Shown piece after piece: positions 19,546 to 27,564 of a DNA stretch of 64,000 bases (positions within the stretch are counted from its first letter, which is position 1; the number at the start of each line of letters is the position of its first letter). The position numbers were made by a program, and so were the translations under genes. This DNA comes from Qipengyuania soli (lineage in GTDB: Bacteria; Pseudomonadota; Alphaproteobacteria; Sphingomonadales; Sphingomonadaceae): positions 1,054,001 through 1,118,000 of the forward strand of contig NZ_CP064654.1 of NCBI RefSeq assembly GCF_015529805.1. Reading direction: 5' to 3'. The notes under the pieces were generated by a model, which was given only the letters and a program-made list of their open reading frames with translations, was not told where the DNA came from and ran no database searches.

Positions 19546-20775
19546 TCACGGGCGCAAGATTGCGTGCTTTTTCTTGCCCAGGCTCAGCTTCGCCTCGGTG
19601 CCCTCGGCCAGCGAAACCAGATAGCCCGGATCGCTGATCGTCTCGCCGTCGAGCTTGACCGCGCCCTCCGCCAGCTTGCGCTTTGCTTCTCCGTTGGAGG
19701 CGGTGAATCCGAGTTCGGTCAGTGCTGCGCCGATACGCATGCCTTCGGCGCCGACCGACAGGGAAGGGAGGTCCTCGCCCGCACCGCCACCGGAGAAGGT
19801 CTCCGCTGCGGTACGCTCCGCCAGTGCCGCCGCCTCTTCACCCCGAACGAGCTTGGTTACCTCGTTCGCAAGAATCGCCTTTGCCGAGTTGATCTCGGCT
19901 CCCTCGAGCGATTCGAGGCGTTCGATCTTGGTCAGCGGGATGTCGGTGAACAGGCGCAGGAAACGACCGACGTCGCGGTCGTCGACGTTGCGCCAGTACT
20001 GCCAGAAATCATAACTCGGCAGCTGCTCCTCGTTGAGCCAGACGGCACCCGCGGCGGTCTTGCCCATCTTTGACCCGTCGGCAGTCGTGAGCAGCGGCGT
20101 GGTCAGGCCGAACAATTCGGTCCCGTCCATCCGGCGTCCCAGTTCCATGCCATTGACGATATTGCCCCACTGGTCGCTGCCACCCATCTGCAGACGGCAG
20201 GCGTAGCGCTGTGCCAGCTCGCGGAAGTCGTAGGCCTGAAGGATCATGTAGTTGAATTCGAGGAAGGTCAGCGGCTGCTCGCGCTCGAGCCGCAGTTTGA
20301 CCGAATCGAAGGTCAACATGCGATTGATCGTGAAATGCGGGCCGACGTCACGCAGCAGCTCGATATAGCCGAGCTTGCTCAGCCACTCGTCATTATTGAC
20401 CATCACAGCATCGGTCGGTCCGTCACCGAAGGCGAGCAAGCGCTCGAACACCTTGCGAATACCGGCGATGTTGGCGTCGATATCCTCATTCGTGAGCATC
20501 TTGCGGCTTTCGTCCTTGCCGCTGGGATCGCCGACCTTGGTGGTGCCGCCGCCCATGACCACGATGGGCTTGTGCCCGGCCTGTTGCAGGCGACGCAGCA
20601 TCATGATCTGTACGAGGCTGCCGATGTGCAGCGAAGGCGCAGTGGCATCAAAGCCGATATACCCCGGGATGACCTGCTTGGCGGCAAGGGCATCGAGGCC
20701 CGCCGGATCGGTGATCTGGTGGATGTAGCCACGCTCTTCGAGCAGGCGCAGGAGATCGGAGGTGTAGGTGCTCAT
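19546..20775 (-). CDS. tyrS: Tyrosyl-tRNA synthetase
   Basis: The 409-residue class I synthetase has [17 protein letters not shown] containing the HIGH-type signature (HIGS), [30 protein letters not shown] for tyrosine and ATP binding, and a KMSKS-type loop DGSKMGKT. An S4 RNA-binding domain closes the C-terminus ([19 protein letters not shown]). The size is that of the TyrRS-S form. Start at ATG 20775 (MSTYTSDLL); an open frame continues 81 codons upstream but overlaps the divergent DOMON gene and has no family character. Confidence 0.96.
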   Translation of the reverse strand: MSTYTSDLLRLLEERGYIHQITDPAGLDALAAKQVIPGYIGFDATAPSLHIGSLVQIMMLRRLQQAGHKPIVVMGGGTTKVGDPSGKDESRKMLTNEDIDANIAGIRKVFERLLAFGDGPTDAVMVNNDEWLSKLGYIELLRDVGPHFTINRMLTFDSVKLRLEREQPLTFLEFNYMILQAYDFRELAQRYACRLQMGGSDQWGNIVNGMELGRRMDGTELFGLTTPLLTTADGSKMGKTAAGAVWLNEEQLPSYDFWQYWRNVDDRDVGRFLRLFTDIPLTKIERLESLEGAEINSAKAILANEVTKLVRGEEAAALAERTAAETFSGGGAGEDLPSLSVGAEGMRIGAALTELGFTASNGEAKRKLAEGAVKLDGETISDPGYLVSLAEGTEAKLSLGKKKHAILRP

Positions 20776-20854
20776 GGTGGCAGGGCCTCTAGCAGCGGTG
20801 AACCGTTCTCCCAAGTGGCTTGCGGAGGCTTTTCTGCTGCGCAATAGCGGCGCC

Positions 20855-21373
20855 ATGCACTCGCTTGTCCTGCACCCCCACTGCGCCCCCGGCCCCATCA
20901 CCAAGGTAGAGGCCGAAATCGAACCCACGAACGAAGGGTGCCGCGCCCGGTTTCGCTTCGTCGGCGACATTGCGTCGATCAAGGTGCCCGAAGCTGCTGC
21001 GCCGGAGCGGATGGACAATCTCTGGAAGACGACCTGCTTCGAGATCTTCTGGCAGCCGGAGAGCGGGACTTACTACCGCGAATTCAACCTCTCGCCCTCG
21101 ACCCGCTGGGCCTGTTACGACTTCGACGATTTCCGCCTCAACAGCCGCGATGCTCCAGCCTTGGTCGATATCGATTGCACCCATGATGCGCACGAGCTGA
21201 TCCTGTCGGCGGAAATCAAATCCGAACTGCCGACCCCTGCCGCGGTCGCGCTGAACGGGATCGTCGAGGACAAGGACGGCAACATCCAGTTCTGGGCGCT
21301 CGCATTCCAGGAGGGGAAGCCGGAATTCCATTCGACCACCTGCCGCAAGCTGCATCTCGCGGGGCGCCTGTGA
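20855..21373 (+). CDS. DOMON-like domain protein
   Basis: The 172-residue protein has a beta-sandwich pattern with [37 protein letters not shown] and a final [14 protein letters not shown]. Such DOMON-like proteins (related to carbohydrate- or heme-binding beta sandwiches) are common in sphingomonads next to DUF1343 genes, as here. The stop overlaps the next start by 4 bases (GTGA), implying a shared role. There is no signal peptide, so it appears cytoplasmic. Ligand unknown. Confidence 0.75.
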   Translation: MHSLVLHPHCAPGPITKVEAEIEPTNEGCRARFRFVGDIASIKVPEAAAPERMDNLWKTTCFEIFWQPESGTYYREFNLSPSTRWACYDFDDFRLNSRDAPALVDIDCTHDAHELILSAEIKSELPTPAAVALNGIVEDKDGNIQFWALAFQEGKPEFHSTTCRKLHLAGRL

Positions 21374-22578
21374 GCGTGCGTTTCGGCATCGACCGGCTGC
21401 TTGCAGAGGACGACCTCGTCGCCCAGCTCAAGGGAAAGCGCGTCGCTCTGGTCGCGCATCCGGCGTCGGTCACCGCGCAATTGAAGCATTCACTCGACGC
21501 TCTGGTCGAACGGGGCATCAACGTGACCAGCGCCTTCGGGCCCCAGCACGGGCTCAAGGGCGACAAGCAGGACAACATGGTCGAGACCGAGGACGAGACC
21601 GATCCTCGCTACGGCATCCCGATCTTCAGCCTTTACGGCGAGGTTCGTCGACCTAGCGGGCAGATGATGTCCTCTGCCGACGTGTTCCTGTTCGACCTGC
21701 AGGATCTCGGCTGCCGCATCTACACCTTCATCACGACGCTGCTCTACCTGATGGATGAAGCGGCCAAGGCGGGCAAGGAAGTCTGGGTGCTCGATCGCCC
21801 CAATCCGGCAGGCGGGCCGGTAGAAGGTACACTTCTGGTTCCGGGGCAGGAAAGCTTCGTCGGCGCCGCTCCCATGCCCATGCGCCACGGCCTGACCATG
21901 GGCGAGATGGGCCTGTGGTTCCGCGAGCATTTCAAGCTCGACCTCGATTACCGGGTTGTCGAGATGACCGGATGGCAACCGGGCAAGGCTCCCGGCTATG
22001 GCTGGCCGGACGACCGCATCTGGATCAATCCAAGCCCGAACGCGGCAAACCTCAACATGGCGCGCGCCTATGCCGGCACGGTGATGCTCGAGGGCACGAC
22101 GCTGAGTGAGGGCAGGGGGACCACACGGCCGCTCGAAATCCTGTTCGGCGCGCCCGATGTCGATGCGGGCGCCGTCCTCGACGAGATGAACCGCGTGGCG
22201 CCCAGCTGGCTACGCGGCTGCGCCGTGCGCGAGTGCTGGTTCGAACCGACCTTCCACAAGCACGCGAAGACCCTTTGCAATGCGCTGATGATCCACGCCG
22301 AAGGTCCGTTCTACGACCATCACGAGTTCCGCCCGTGGCGTTTGCAGGCGCTCGCCTTCAAGGCGATCCGCACGCTCTACCCTGACTACGAGATCTGGCG
22401 CGATTTCCCCTACGAGTACGAATTCGACCGTCTCGCCATCGACGTTATCAACGGCGGACCGTCCCTGCGCGAATGGGTCGATGATGCCGAGGCGGAGCCC
22501 GGCGACCTAGAGGCCATCGCTTCGGCGGACGAGGCTGAATGGCGCCAGACCATCGCACCGCATCTTCTGTATTCCTGA
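21370..22578 (+). CDS. DUF1343 / NamZ-type exo-N-acetylmuramidase
   Basis: The 402-residue protein matches DUF1343: KRVALVAHPASVT, SAFGPQHGLKGDKQDN, then IFSLYGEVRRPS, VFLFDLQDLGCRIYTFITT (conserved acidic D-x-Q-D site), VLDRPNPAGG and LEGTTLSEGRGTTRPLE. NamZ enzymes release MurNAc from the non-reducing ends of peptidoglycan fragments. Exported forms carry a signal peptide or lipobox; this one has none and starts directly with FGIDRLL, so a cytoplasmic recycling role is likely. GTG start overlaps the DOMON-like gene stop. Confidence 0.88.
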   Translation: MSVRFGIDRLLAEDDLVAQLKGKRVALVAHPASVTAQLKHSLDALVERGINVTSAFGPQHGLKGDKQDNMVETEDETDPRYGIPIFSLYGEVRRPSGQMMSSADVFLFDLQDLGCRIYTFITTLLYLMDEAAKAGKEVWVLDRPNPAGGPVEGTLLVPGQESFVGAAPMPMRHGLTMGEMGLWFREHFKLDLDYRVVEMTGWQPGKAPGYGWPDDRIWINPSPNAANLNMARAYAGTVMLEGTTLSEGRGTTRPLEILFGAPDVDAGAVLDEMNRVAPSWLRGCAVRECWFEPTFHKHAKTLCNALMIHAEGPFYDHHEFRPWRLQALAFKAIRTLYPDYEIWRDFPYEYEFDRLAIDVINGGPSLREWVDDAEAEPGDLEAIASADEAEWRQTIAPHLLYS

Positions 22579-22613
22579 TCCGCGCTTGACCAAGCCTTCG
22601 AATTAAGGAACGT

Positions 22614-22657
22614 TCTCCAGACGTGACGGGCATACCCGCGCTTCTGGAGAGGAATTA
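22614..22657 (+). promoter_or_regulatory. Hairpin that covers the MFS gene ribosome binding site
   Basis: TCTCCAGA (22614-22621) can pair with TCTGGAGA (22643-22650), with a nested CGGG/CCCG hairpin inside. The right arm contains the Shine-Dalgarno bases GGAGAGG (22646-22652) five to eight bases before the ATG at 22658. The fold would hide the ribosome binding site, suggesting translational control. Confidence 0.5.
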
Positions 22658-23944
22658 ATGGCCACAGCTGCGCCAGTGGGCGACACGAGCAAAACCGTGC
22701 GTGTGACGCTCTGGATCTTGCTGATCGTCTACATCTTCAATTTCATCGACCGTCAGATCGTCAACATCCTCGCCGAACCGATTGCGAAGGATCTGAAGCT
22801 TTCGGACACGCAGATCGGACTGATGACCGGCCTTGCATTTGCGCTGTTCTACACTGTGCTGGGCCTGCCGATTGCGCGCTATGCCGATCGGCCGACGACC
22901 AATCGCCCACGGTTGATTGCTGTCGCTCTGGCGGTCTGGTCGGGCATGACCGCGCTGTGCGGACTCGCGAACAACTTCATCCAGCTTCTCCTCGCACGGA
23001 TCGGCGTGGGCGTTGGTGAGGCGGGCTGTACGCCTGCGGCGCATTCGCTCATCAGCGACCTCGTTCCGAAGGAAAAACGCGCCTCGGCGCTGGGATTTTA
23101 CGCCCTCGGCATCCCGATCGGGACTGTCCTCGGCATGATCATCGGCGGCCAGCTCGTCGACGTCCTTGGCTGGCGCAAGGCCTTCATGATCGTCGGCTTG
23201 CCCGGAGTGGCCATGGCATTGGTCGTGTGGTTCGTCCTGAAGGACCCGCGCAGGCATATGGCCGAAGCTACTGCAGCTTCACCCCCTCCAGGCATGGCGA
23301 CCGGTGAGGCGATCCGCTCGATCCTCTCCAGCAGGGCAATGGTGCTGTTGCTGATTGCGGCCTCCTCGGCCGCGTTCCTCAGCTACGGGAAGACGACGTG
23401 GGCAACGATCTTCTTCCAGCGCACGCACGGTCTGACGCCGGGCCAGGTCGGCCTGTGGTTCGGTATCGTCAATGGGGCCGGGGGAATCCTCGGGACCTGG
23501 CTCAGCGGCAAGATCGCCGACCGATATGGAGCGGTCAAACGCCAGCACGTGCTGACAGCGGCGGCGCTCGGAATGCTGCTTGTCGCCCCCACCGCGATCC
23601 TTGGCTATTCGGCGAGCGACTGGCGCATTGCCTTGCTGATCCTGTTCTTCCCGACTTTCCTCGGCTCGCTCTATTATGGCCCGACCTATTCGAGCGTTCA
23701 GGGACTTGTGACGCCGCAGGCGAGGGCACTGGCATCGGCGGTGCTGCTGTTCTTCCAGAACCTCATCGGCCTCGGCCTCGGGCCCCTGCTCTTCGGCATG
23801 TTGTCCGACGTTCTGAAGCCGTCCTTGGGCGAAGACAGCGTCCAGTGGGTTCTCTACAGTGCCAGCGTCATGAGCCTGATCCCAGCGTTCTTCTTCTGGC
23901 GGTGCAGCCTGCGGCTCGACGAGGAACTCGACCAGAAGGGCTAG
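22658..23944 (+). CDS. MFS transporter (spinster-like)
   Basis: The 428-residue, 12-helix transporter contains FNFIDRQIVNILAEPIAKDL at helix 1, IARYADRPTTNRP in place of the usual A-motif loop, and GVGEAGCTPAAHSLISDLVP in helix 4, all typical of the large spinster-like MFS group in alphaproteobacteria. Substrates in this group are mostly unknown. It follows the NamZ gene by 79 bases, and import of cell-wall sugars is one possible but unproven role. The C-terminus stops with the convergent DUF817 gene (3-base overlap). The 5' leader can fold over the ribosome binding site. Confidence 0.88.
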   Translation: MATAAPVGDTSKTVRVTLWILLIVYIFNFIDRQIVNILAEPIAKDLKLSDTQIGLMTGLAFALFYTVLGLPIARYADRPTTNRPRLIAVALAVWSGMTALCGLANNFIQLLLARIGVGVGEAGCTPAAHSLISDLVPKEKRASALGFYALGIPIGTVLGMIIGGQLVDVLGWRKAFMIVGLPGVAMALVVWFVLKDPRRHMAEATAASPPPGMATGEAIRSILSSRAMVLLLIAASSAAFLSYGKTTWATIFFQRTHGLTPGQVGLWFGIVNGAGGILGTWLSGKIADRYGAVKRQHVLTAAALGMLLVAPTAILGYSASDWRIALLILFFPTFLGSLYYGPTYSSVQGLVTPQARALASAVLLFFQNLIGLGLGPLLFGMLSDVLKPSLGEDSVQWVLYSASVMSLIPAFFFWRCSLRLDEELDQKG

Positions 23945-24780
23945 TCGGGCTTTCTGACGGGATTGACCAGGCTGACGAGAACGAAACTGATGATCATCAG
24001 CAGGTACCAGCTGCCCAGCTTGCCGATGCCGACCATCTTCCACTCGTTCTCCTGGCCGGGGTAGCTCCACGCCCTTGCGTAGGTGCCGATATTCTCGGCG
24101 AACCAGATGAACAGCGCGACCAGCAGGAAGCCGACGAGAAGAGGCATCCAGCGGTGTCTGCGCCAATTGCGGAAGTGGATTTTCGTGAAGGCGAAATACC
24201 AGCCTACTGCTGCGAATATCAGGATGCGGACATCGGGCAGCCAATGATGCGCGAAGAAGTTTGCGTAAATCGCGGCTGCCAGGAGGTACGTTGCCCATCG
24301 CGGCGGATAATTCGAAAAGCGGAAGTCGAAAATTCGCCAGACGCGGGCGATGTAGCTGCCGACGCTGGCGTACATGAAGCCCGAAAAAAGCGGGACGGCC
24401 CCAATGTGAAGGACACTCGCTTCGGGATAGAGCCACGATCCGGCGGCGGTCTTGAACAACTCCATGACCGTGCCGACTACGTGGAAGATGAGGATGACCT
24501 TCGCCTCCTCCAGCGTTTCCAGACGCAGCGCCAGCATCACTCCCTGAATGACGACGGCTCCGAGCGTGATGAAGTCGTAGCGATGAAGTGGCGCACCCTC
24601 GGGATAGAAGAGGTGGGTGCCCAGCAGCAGGATCAACATGAGTGCGCCGAACAGGCACGCCCAGGCCTGCTTGAAGCCGAACAGCAGGAATTCGTAGAGC
24701 CACAATCTCCAACCGGTCCCGGGATCGAACTGTTCGAGGCGGAGGCGTACCGCCTCGAAGCGGGAGTGGTGAAAGGTCAA
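23941..24780 (-). CDS. DUF817 family integral membrane protein
   Basis: The 279-residue protein has seven or eight transmembrane helices and the family segments FGFKQAWACLFGALMLIL, YDFITLGAVVIQGVMLAL, VIILIFHVVGTVMELFK and VPLFSGFMYASVGSYIARVW. Late acidic/aromatic stretches (ENIGTYARAWSYPGQ) are typical of DUF817, whose function is unknown. A TTG start at 24780 is chosen because it overlaps the Amj stop in the pattern TTGA; the frame upstream would run antiparallel through the Amj coding region. It is the last gene of a four-gene minus-strand run. Confidence 0.85.
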   Translation of the reverse strand: MTFHHSRFEAVRLRLEQFDPGTGWRLWLYEFLLFGFKQAWACLFGALMLILLLGTHLFYPEGAPLHRYDFITLGAVVIQGVMLALRLETLEEAKVILIFHVVGTVMELFKTAAGSWLYPEASVLHIGAVPLFSGFMYASVGSYIARVWRIFDFRFSNYPPRWATYLLAAAIYANFFAHHWLPDVRILIFAAVGWYFAFTKIHFRNWRRHRWMPLLVGFLLVALFIWFAENIGTYARAWSYPGQENEWKMVGIGKLGSWYLLMIISFVLVSLVNPVRKPD

Positions 24781-25580
24781 ACGTACACCGCGATCGCAGC
24801 AATCGCCATCGCGGCCGGTACGAACACAGCCTGCGCCAGCAGGGTGCCAGCAAGGCGGCTCAGGGAAATCCACCCGATGGTCCTGCGAAACTGGCCCTCG
24901 GAGACTTTCCCGTCCACCACGTCGTCGGTCATGACCGACAATTGCGGGTCGATGAGTGCGAACAGCAGGATGGTCGCAAAGCCGTTCACCACCGCAGAAA
25001 GCTGGCTTGCCGTCACCCGGAACTCGGGCGCGAGGTAGCCGGCGTAAAGCGACGCGAGAACGCCGACCGTCAGCAGGGCCTGAGCCATCATGTTGCCGAA
25101 CAGTACGCTCCAGCCGACGCCCGGACCGCCGCGCAACGATGCCAGTTGCGAAGGGCTGGGGAGTGTGACCGACTCCTTCATCACTTTCAGGCCCGCCGGG
25201 CTCGCGCTGCGCAGGAGCAGGCGCGTAGTCGAGCGGTTGTTCTGAAAATAGCCGATCGCTCTCGAAAAGACGCGTTGGCCCGTCGGGATCAGGAGGATAC
25301 CGGAAAGCACCGCGATTGTGGCCGACAGCAGCACGAGGCGAAAATCGGCTTCGAGACCGGTGCCCGCACCGCTATGAAGCCGCGTTTCGATGCGCTTGGC
25401 AAGGAACGGGCCGAGGAAGCCGTTGGCGGTACGCGAGAACAGCACGAGGATGTTGAATAATGCAAAGCTCAGCGCGATCCGCTGGGTTCGCACGCCTGCA
25501 ATGCGTGCCGAATAGGCCAGGGTGCCGATCAGGTGGATGGCGAATGTCAGCAGGCAGATGACAAGCAGCGGAGAGTCCAT
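24777..25580 (-). CDS. amj: Amj family lipid II flippase
   Basis: The 267-residue polytopic protein contains AYSARIAGVRTQRIALSFA and LFNILVLFSRTANGFLGPFL near the N-terminus, which I recognise from Amj (formerly YdaH, DUF2837), the alternate lipid II flippase of Bacillus subtilis that can replace MurJ. About six helices follow. Flipping of peptidoglycan precursor across the inner membrane is the expected role. It ends in a 4-base overlap with DUF817 and follows an unknown gene after 56 bases. Presence in an alphaproteobacterium is less usual, and a MurJ gene is not visible in the window. Confidence 0.8.
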   Translation of the reverse strand: MDSPLLVICLLTFAIHLIGTLAYSARIAGVRTQRIALSFALFNILVLFSRTANGFLGPFLAKRIETRLHSGAGTGLEADFRLVLLSATIAVLSGILLIPTGQRVFSRAIGYFQNNRSTTRLLLRSASPAGLKVMKESVTLPSPSQLASLRGGPGVGWSVLFGNMMAQALLTVGVLASLYAGYLAPEFRVTASQLSAVVNGFATILLFALIDPQLSVMTDDVVDGKVSEGQFRRTIGWISLSRLAGTLLAQAVFVPAAMAIAAIAVYV

Positions 25581-25636
25581 CCCGTGCGCCTAGACTGACA
25601 AATCGTCGCACGCCACGGCGAAAGCGTAAGCCCCGC

Positions 25637-26266
25637 TCAATAGTTGATCCAGCCCGGAATGGGGCCGGCAGAACCGGTTAGATTTACTTCGACCCGTCGG
25701 TCGCGAACGTCTTCTCTGAAGTTATACCGTTCGGGCATCACGGCGCGCAAATTGAAGGAAACGTTGTCCGCGCCATGAGCAGGCAGGTGCAGGCTCCCCC
25801 AGGCGATATCCAGCATACGCGCGTTCTCGTCATCGTGCATTGACCTGAAGTGCGTGTGCCCGCCATCGGCGCGGATCTCGACAGCGAAACGTTCGAGGAC
25901 CGGATCGGCGCCGTCGACGGCCCAGACCGCGGCAAAAATGAGCTCATCCCTTCGCTGACGCAGTTCGGCATGCTCGACCAGCGATGCCGGGGGATGCCAG
26001 GGGTCGTCCCCGAAGATCGCGTTGAGGTAAACCTTCTTCGGCGGAGTGTGCGCATCCATGCGCGGTGAGAATTCGCTGCGCCAGACAGAGATGTAGGGCG
26101 TGAGGGGTGATCTCACCGGAATGCCGAAGGCCTTGATCGCCATCGCTTCACCCTGATGGATCCGCGTATCCGCCACGGGTGCATAGGAGAACAGGCGGGT
26201 TTCGCCGCCCAGATCGTGCGTGCAGCTGGCGATGCAAACGTGGCCGTCCCCTGAGGCCAAGCTCAT
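25637..26266 (-). CDS. Conserved protein of unknown function
   Basis: The 209-residue protein matches no family I know. It lacks a signal peptide and membrane helices. Visible stretches are FGIPVRSPLTPYISVWRSEF, VYLNAIFGDDPWHPP, FAVEIRADGGHTHFRSMHDD and VSFNLRAVMPERYNF, suggesting a mixed alpha/beta soluble fold with histidine- and acid-rich loops. Its ATG overlaps the stop of the VWA gene by 4 bases (ATGA), so the two are almost certainly translated together. It precedes amj by 56 bases. Confidence 0.75.
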   Translation of the reverse strand: MSLASGDGHVCIASCTHDLGGETRLFSYAPVADTRIHQGEAMAIKAFGIPVRSPLTPYISVWRSEFSPRMDAHTPPKKVYLNAIFGDDPWHPPASLVEHAELRQRRDELIFAAVWAVDGADPVLERFAVEIRADGGHTHFRSMHDDENARMLDIAWGSLHLPAHGADNVSFNLRAVMPERYNFREDVRDRRVEVNLTGSAGPIPGWINY

Positions 26267-27444
26267 CCCTGCTTGCGGCTCAACTCGCGCATCGCGTCGT
26301 CGAGCCCGTCGAGCGTCAGCGGATACATGCGGTCATTGACCAGCTGCTTCATCACTTTGGTCGACTGCGAATAGTTCCACTGCTTCTCCGGCACCGGATT
26401 GAGCCACACGGTTGCGGGATAGGTGTTGACCATGCGCTGCATCCAAACCGCGCCCGCTTCCTCGTTCATGTGCTCGACGCTGCCGCCCGGATGAGTGATC
26501 TCGTAGGGGCTCATCGCCGCATCGCCGACGAAGATGACCTTGTAGTCGTGCCCGTATTTGTGGAGCACGTCCCAGGTCTTGGTCCGCTCCTGCCAGCGGC
26601 GGCGGTTGTCCTTCCAGACCCCCTCGTAGAGGCAATTGTGGAAGTAGAAGAACTCGAGGTTCTTGAACTCGGTCGTCGCCGCGCTGAACAGTTCCTCGCA
26701 GAGCTTGATGAAAGGGTCCATCGAACCGCCGACATCCAGAAACAGCAGCAACTTCACGGCATTGTGCCGCTCGGGGCGCATGTGGATGTCGAGCCAGCCC
26801 TGCTTGGCGGTCCCGTCGATCGTTGCATCCAGGTCGAGTTCGTCTGCCGCGCCTTCACGGGCAAAGCGGCGCAGGCGGCGCAGCGCCATCTTGATATTGC
26901 GGGTGCCAAGTTCCTTGGTGTTGTCGAGGTTCTTGAACTCGCGCTTGTCCCAGACCTTGAGCGCCCGCTTGTGCTTGCTCTCGCCCCCGATGCGGACGCC
27001 CTCGGGGTTATATCCCGCGTTGCCGAAGGGGGAGGTGCCCCCGGTCCCGATCCACTTGTTGCCGCCCTGGTGGCGCTTTTCCTGTTCCTCGAGCCGCTTC
27101 TTCAGCGTCTCCATGATCTCGTCCCAGGACCCCAGCGACTTGATCGCCTCCATCTCCTCTTCGGAGAGGAACTTCTCGGCGACGGCCTTCAGCCAATCCT
27201 CGGGAATGTCGACCGGGTTTTGCCCGTAGTCCGACATTATTCCCTTGAAAACCTTGGCGAAGACCTGGTCGAAGCGATCGATCAACCCCTCGTCCTTCAC
27301 GAAGGTCGCGCGCGACAGGTAGTAGAACGCCTCGGGCGTCTGCTCGATCACGTCCTTGTCGAGCGCCTCCAGCAGGGTGAGGTGCTCCTTGAAGCTTGCG
27401 GGGATGCCTGCTGCACGCAGCTCGTCGACGAAGTTGAAGAACAT
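26263..27444 (-). CDS. VWA domain-containing protein (CoxE-like)
   Basis: The 393-residue protein has an N-terminal helical region (FVDELRAAGIPASFKEHLT), a charged linker with QGGNKWIGTGGTSPFG, and a C-terminal von Willebrand A domain beginning LLLFLDVGGSMDPFIKLCEE (a MIDAS-like DxGxS in place of DxSxS). It ends with a second acidic motif VIFVGDAAMSPYEI. CoxE-like VWA proteins partner with MoxR AAA+ ATPases to insert or activate metal cofactors in target enzymes. The likely partner, a MoxR gene, lies 1.6 kb upstream on the same strand, separated by an oppositely oriented chemoreceptor gene. Confidence 0.88.
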   Translation of the reverse strand: MFFNFVDELRAAGIPASFKEHLTLLEALDKDVIEQTPEAFYYLSRATFVKDEGLIDRFDQVFAKVFKGIMSDYGQNPVDIPEDWLKAVAEKFLSEEEMEAIKSLGSWDEIMETLKKRLEEQEKRHQGGNKWIGTGGTSPFGNAGYNPEGVRIGGESKHKRALKVWDKREFKNLDNTKELGTRNIKMALRRLRRFAREGAADELDLDATIDGTAKQGWLDIHMRPERHNAVKLLLFLDVGGSMDPFIKLCEELFSAATTEFKNLEFFYFHNCLYEGVWKDNRRRWQERTKTWDVLHKYGHDYKVIFVGDAAMSPYEITHPGGSVEHMNEEAGAVWMQRMVNTYPATVWLNPVPEKQWNYSQSTKVMKQLVNDRMYPLTLDGLDDAMRELSRKQG

Positions 27445-27564
27445 GGTGACAGCCTAGCGCGACCGGCGGCGGAGGCGAAGTGAAAAGCGCCACGCTTAAC
27501 CCGCCAATAACCATTCCTGTTTATCTGGCATGCCAAAGGACACACAACAGGGGTCAGTCCGTAC

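Noticed and set aside
26179-27483. 434-codon open frame on the plus strand opposite the VWA gene
   Set aside because: It is the mirror of a well-supported gene. High-GC coding DNA leaves long antisense frames, and the translation (rich in L, V, D, H and R with no domain) matches nothing.
27496-27510. CtrA box upstream of the chemoreceptor gene
   Set aside because: TTAA-N7-ATAA differs from TTAA-N7-TTAA and occurs only once; not enough to annotate as a site.
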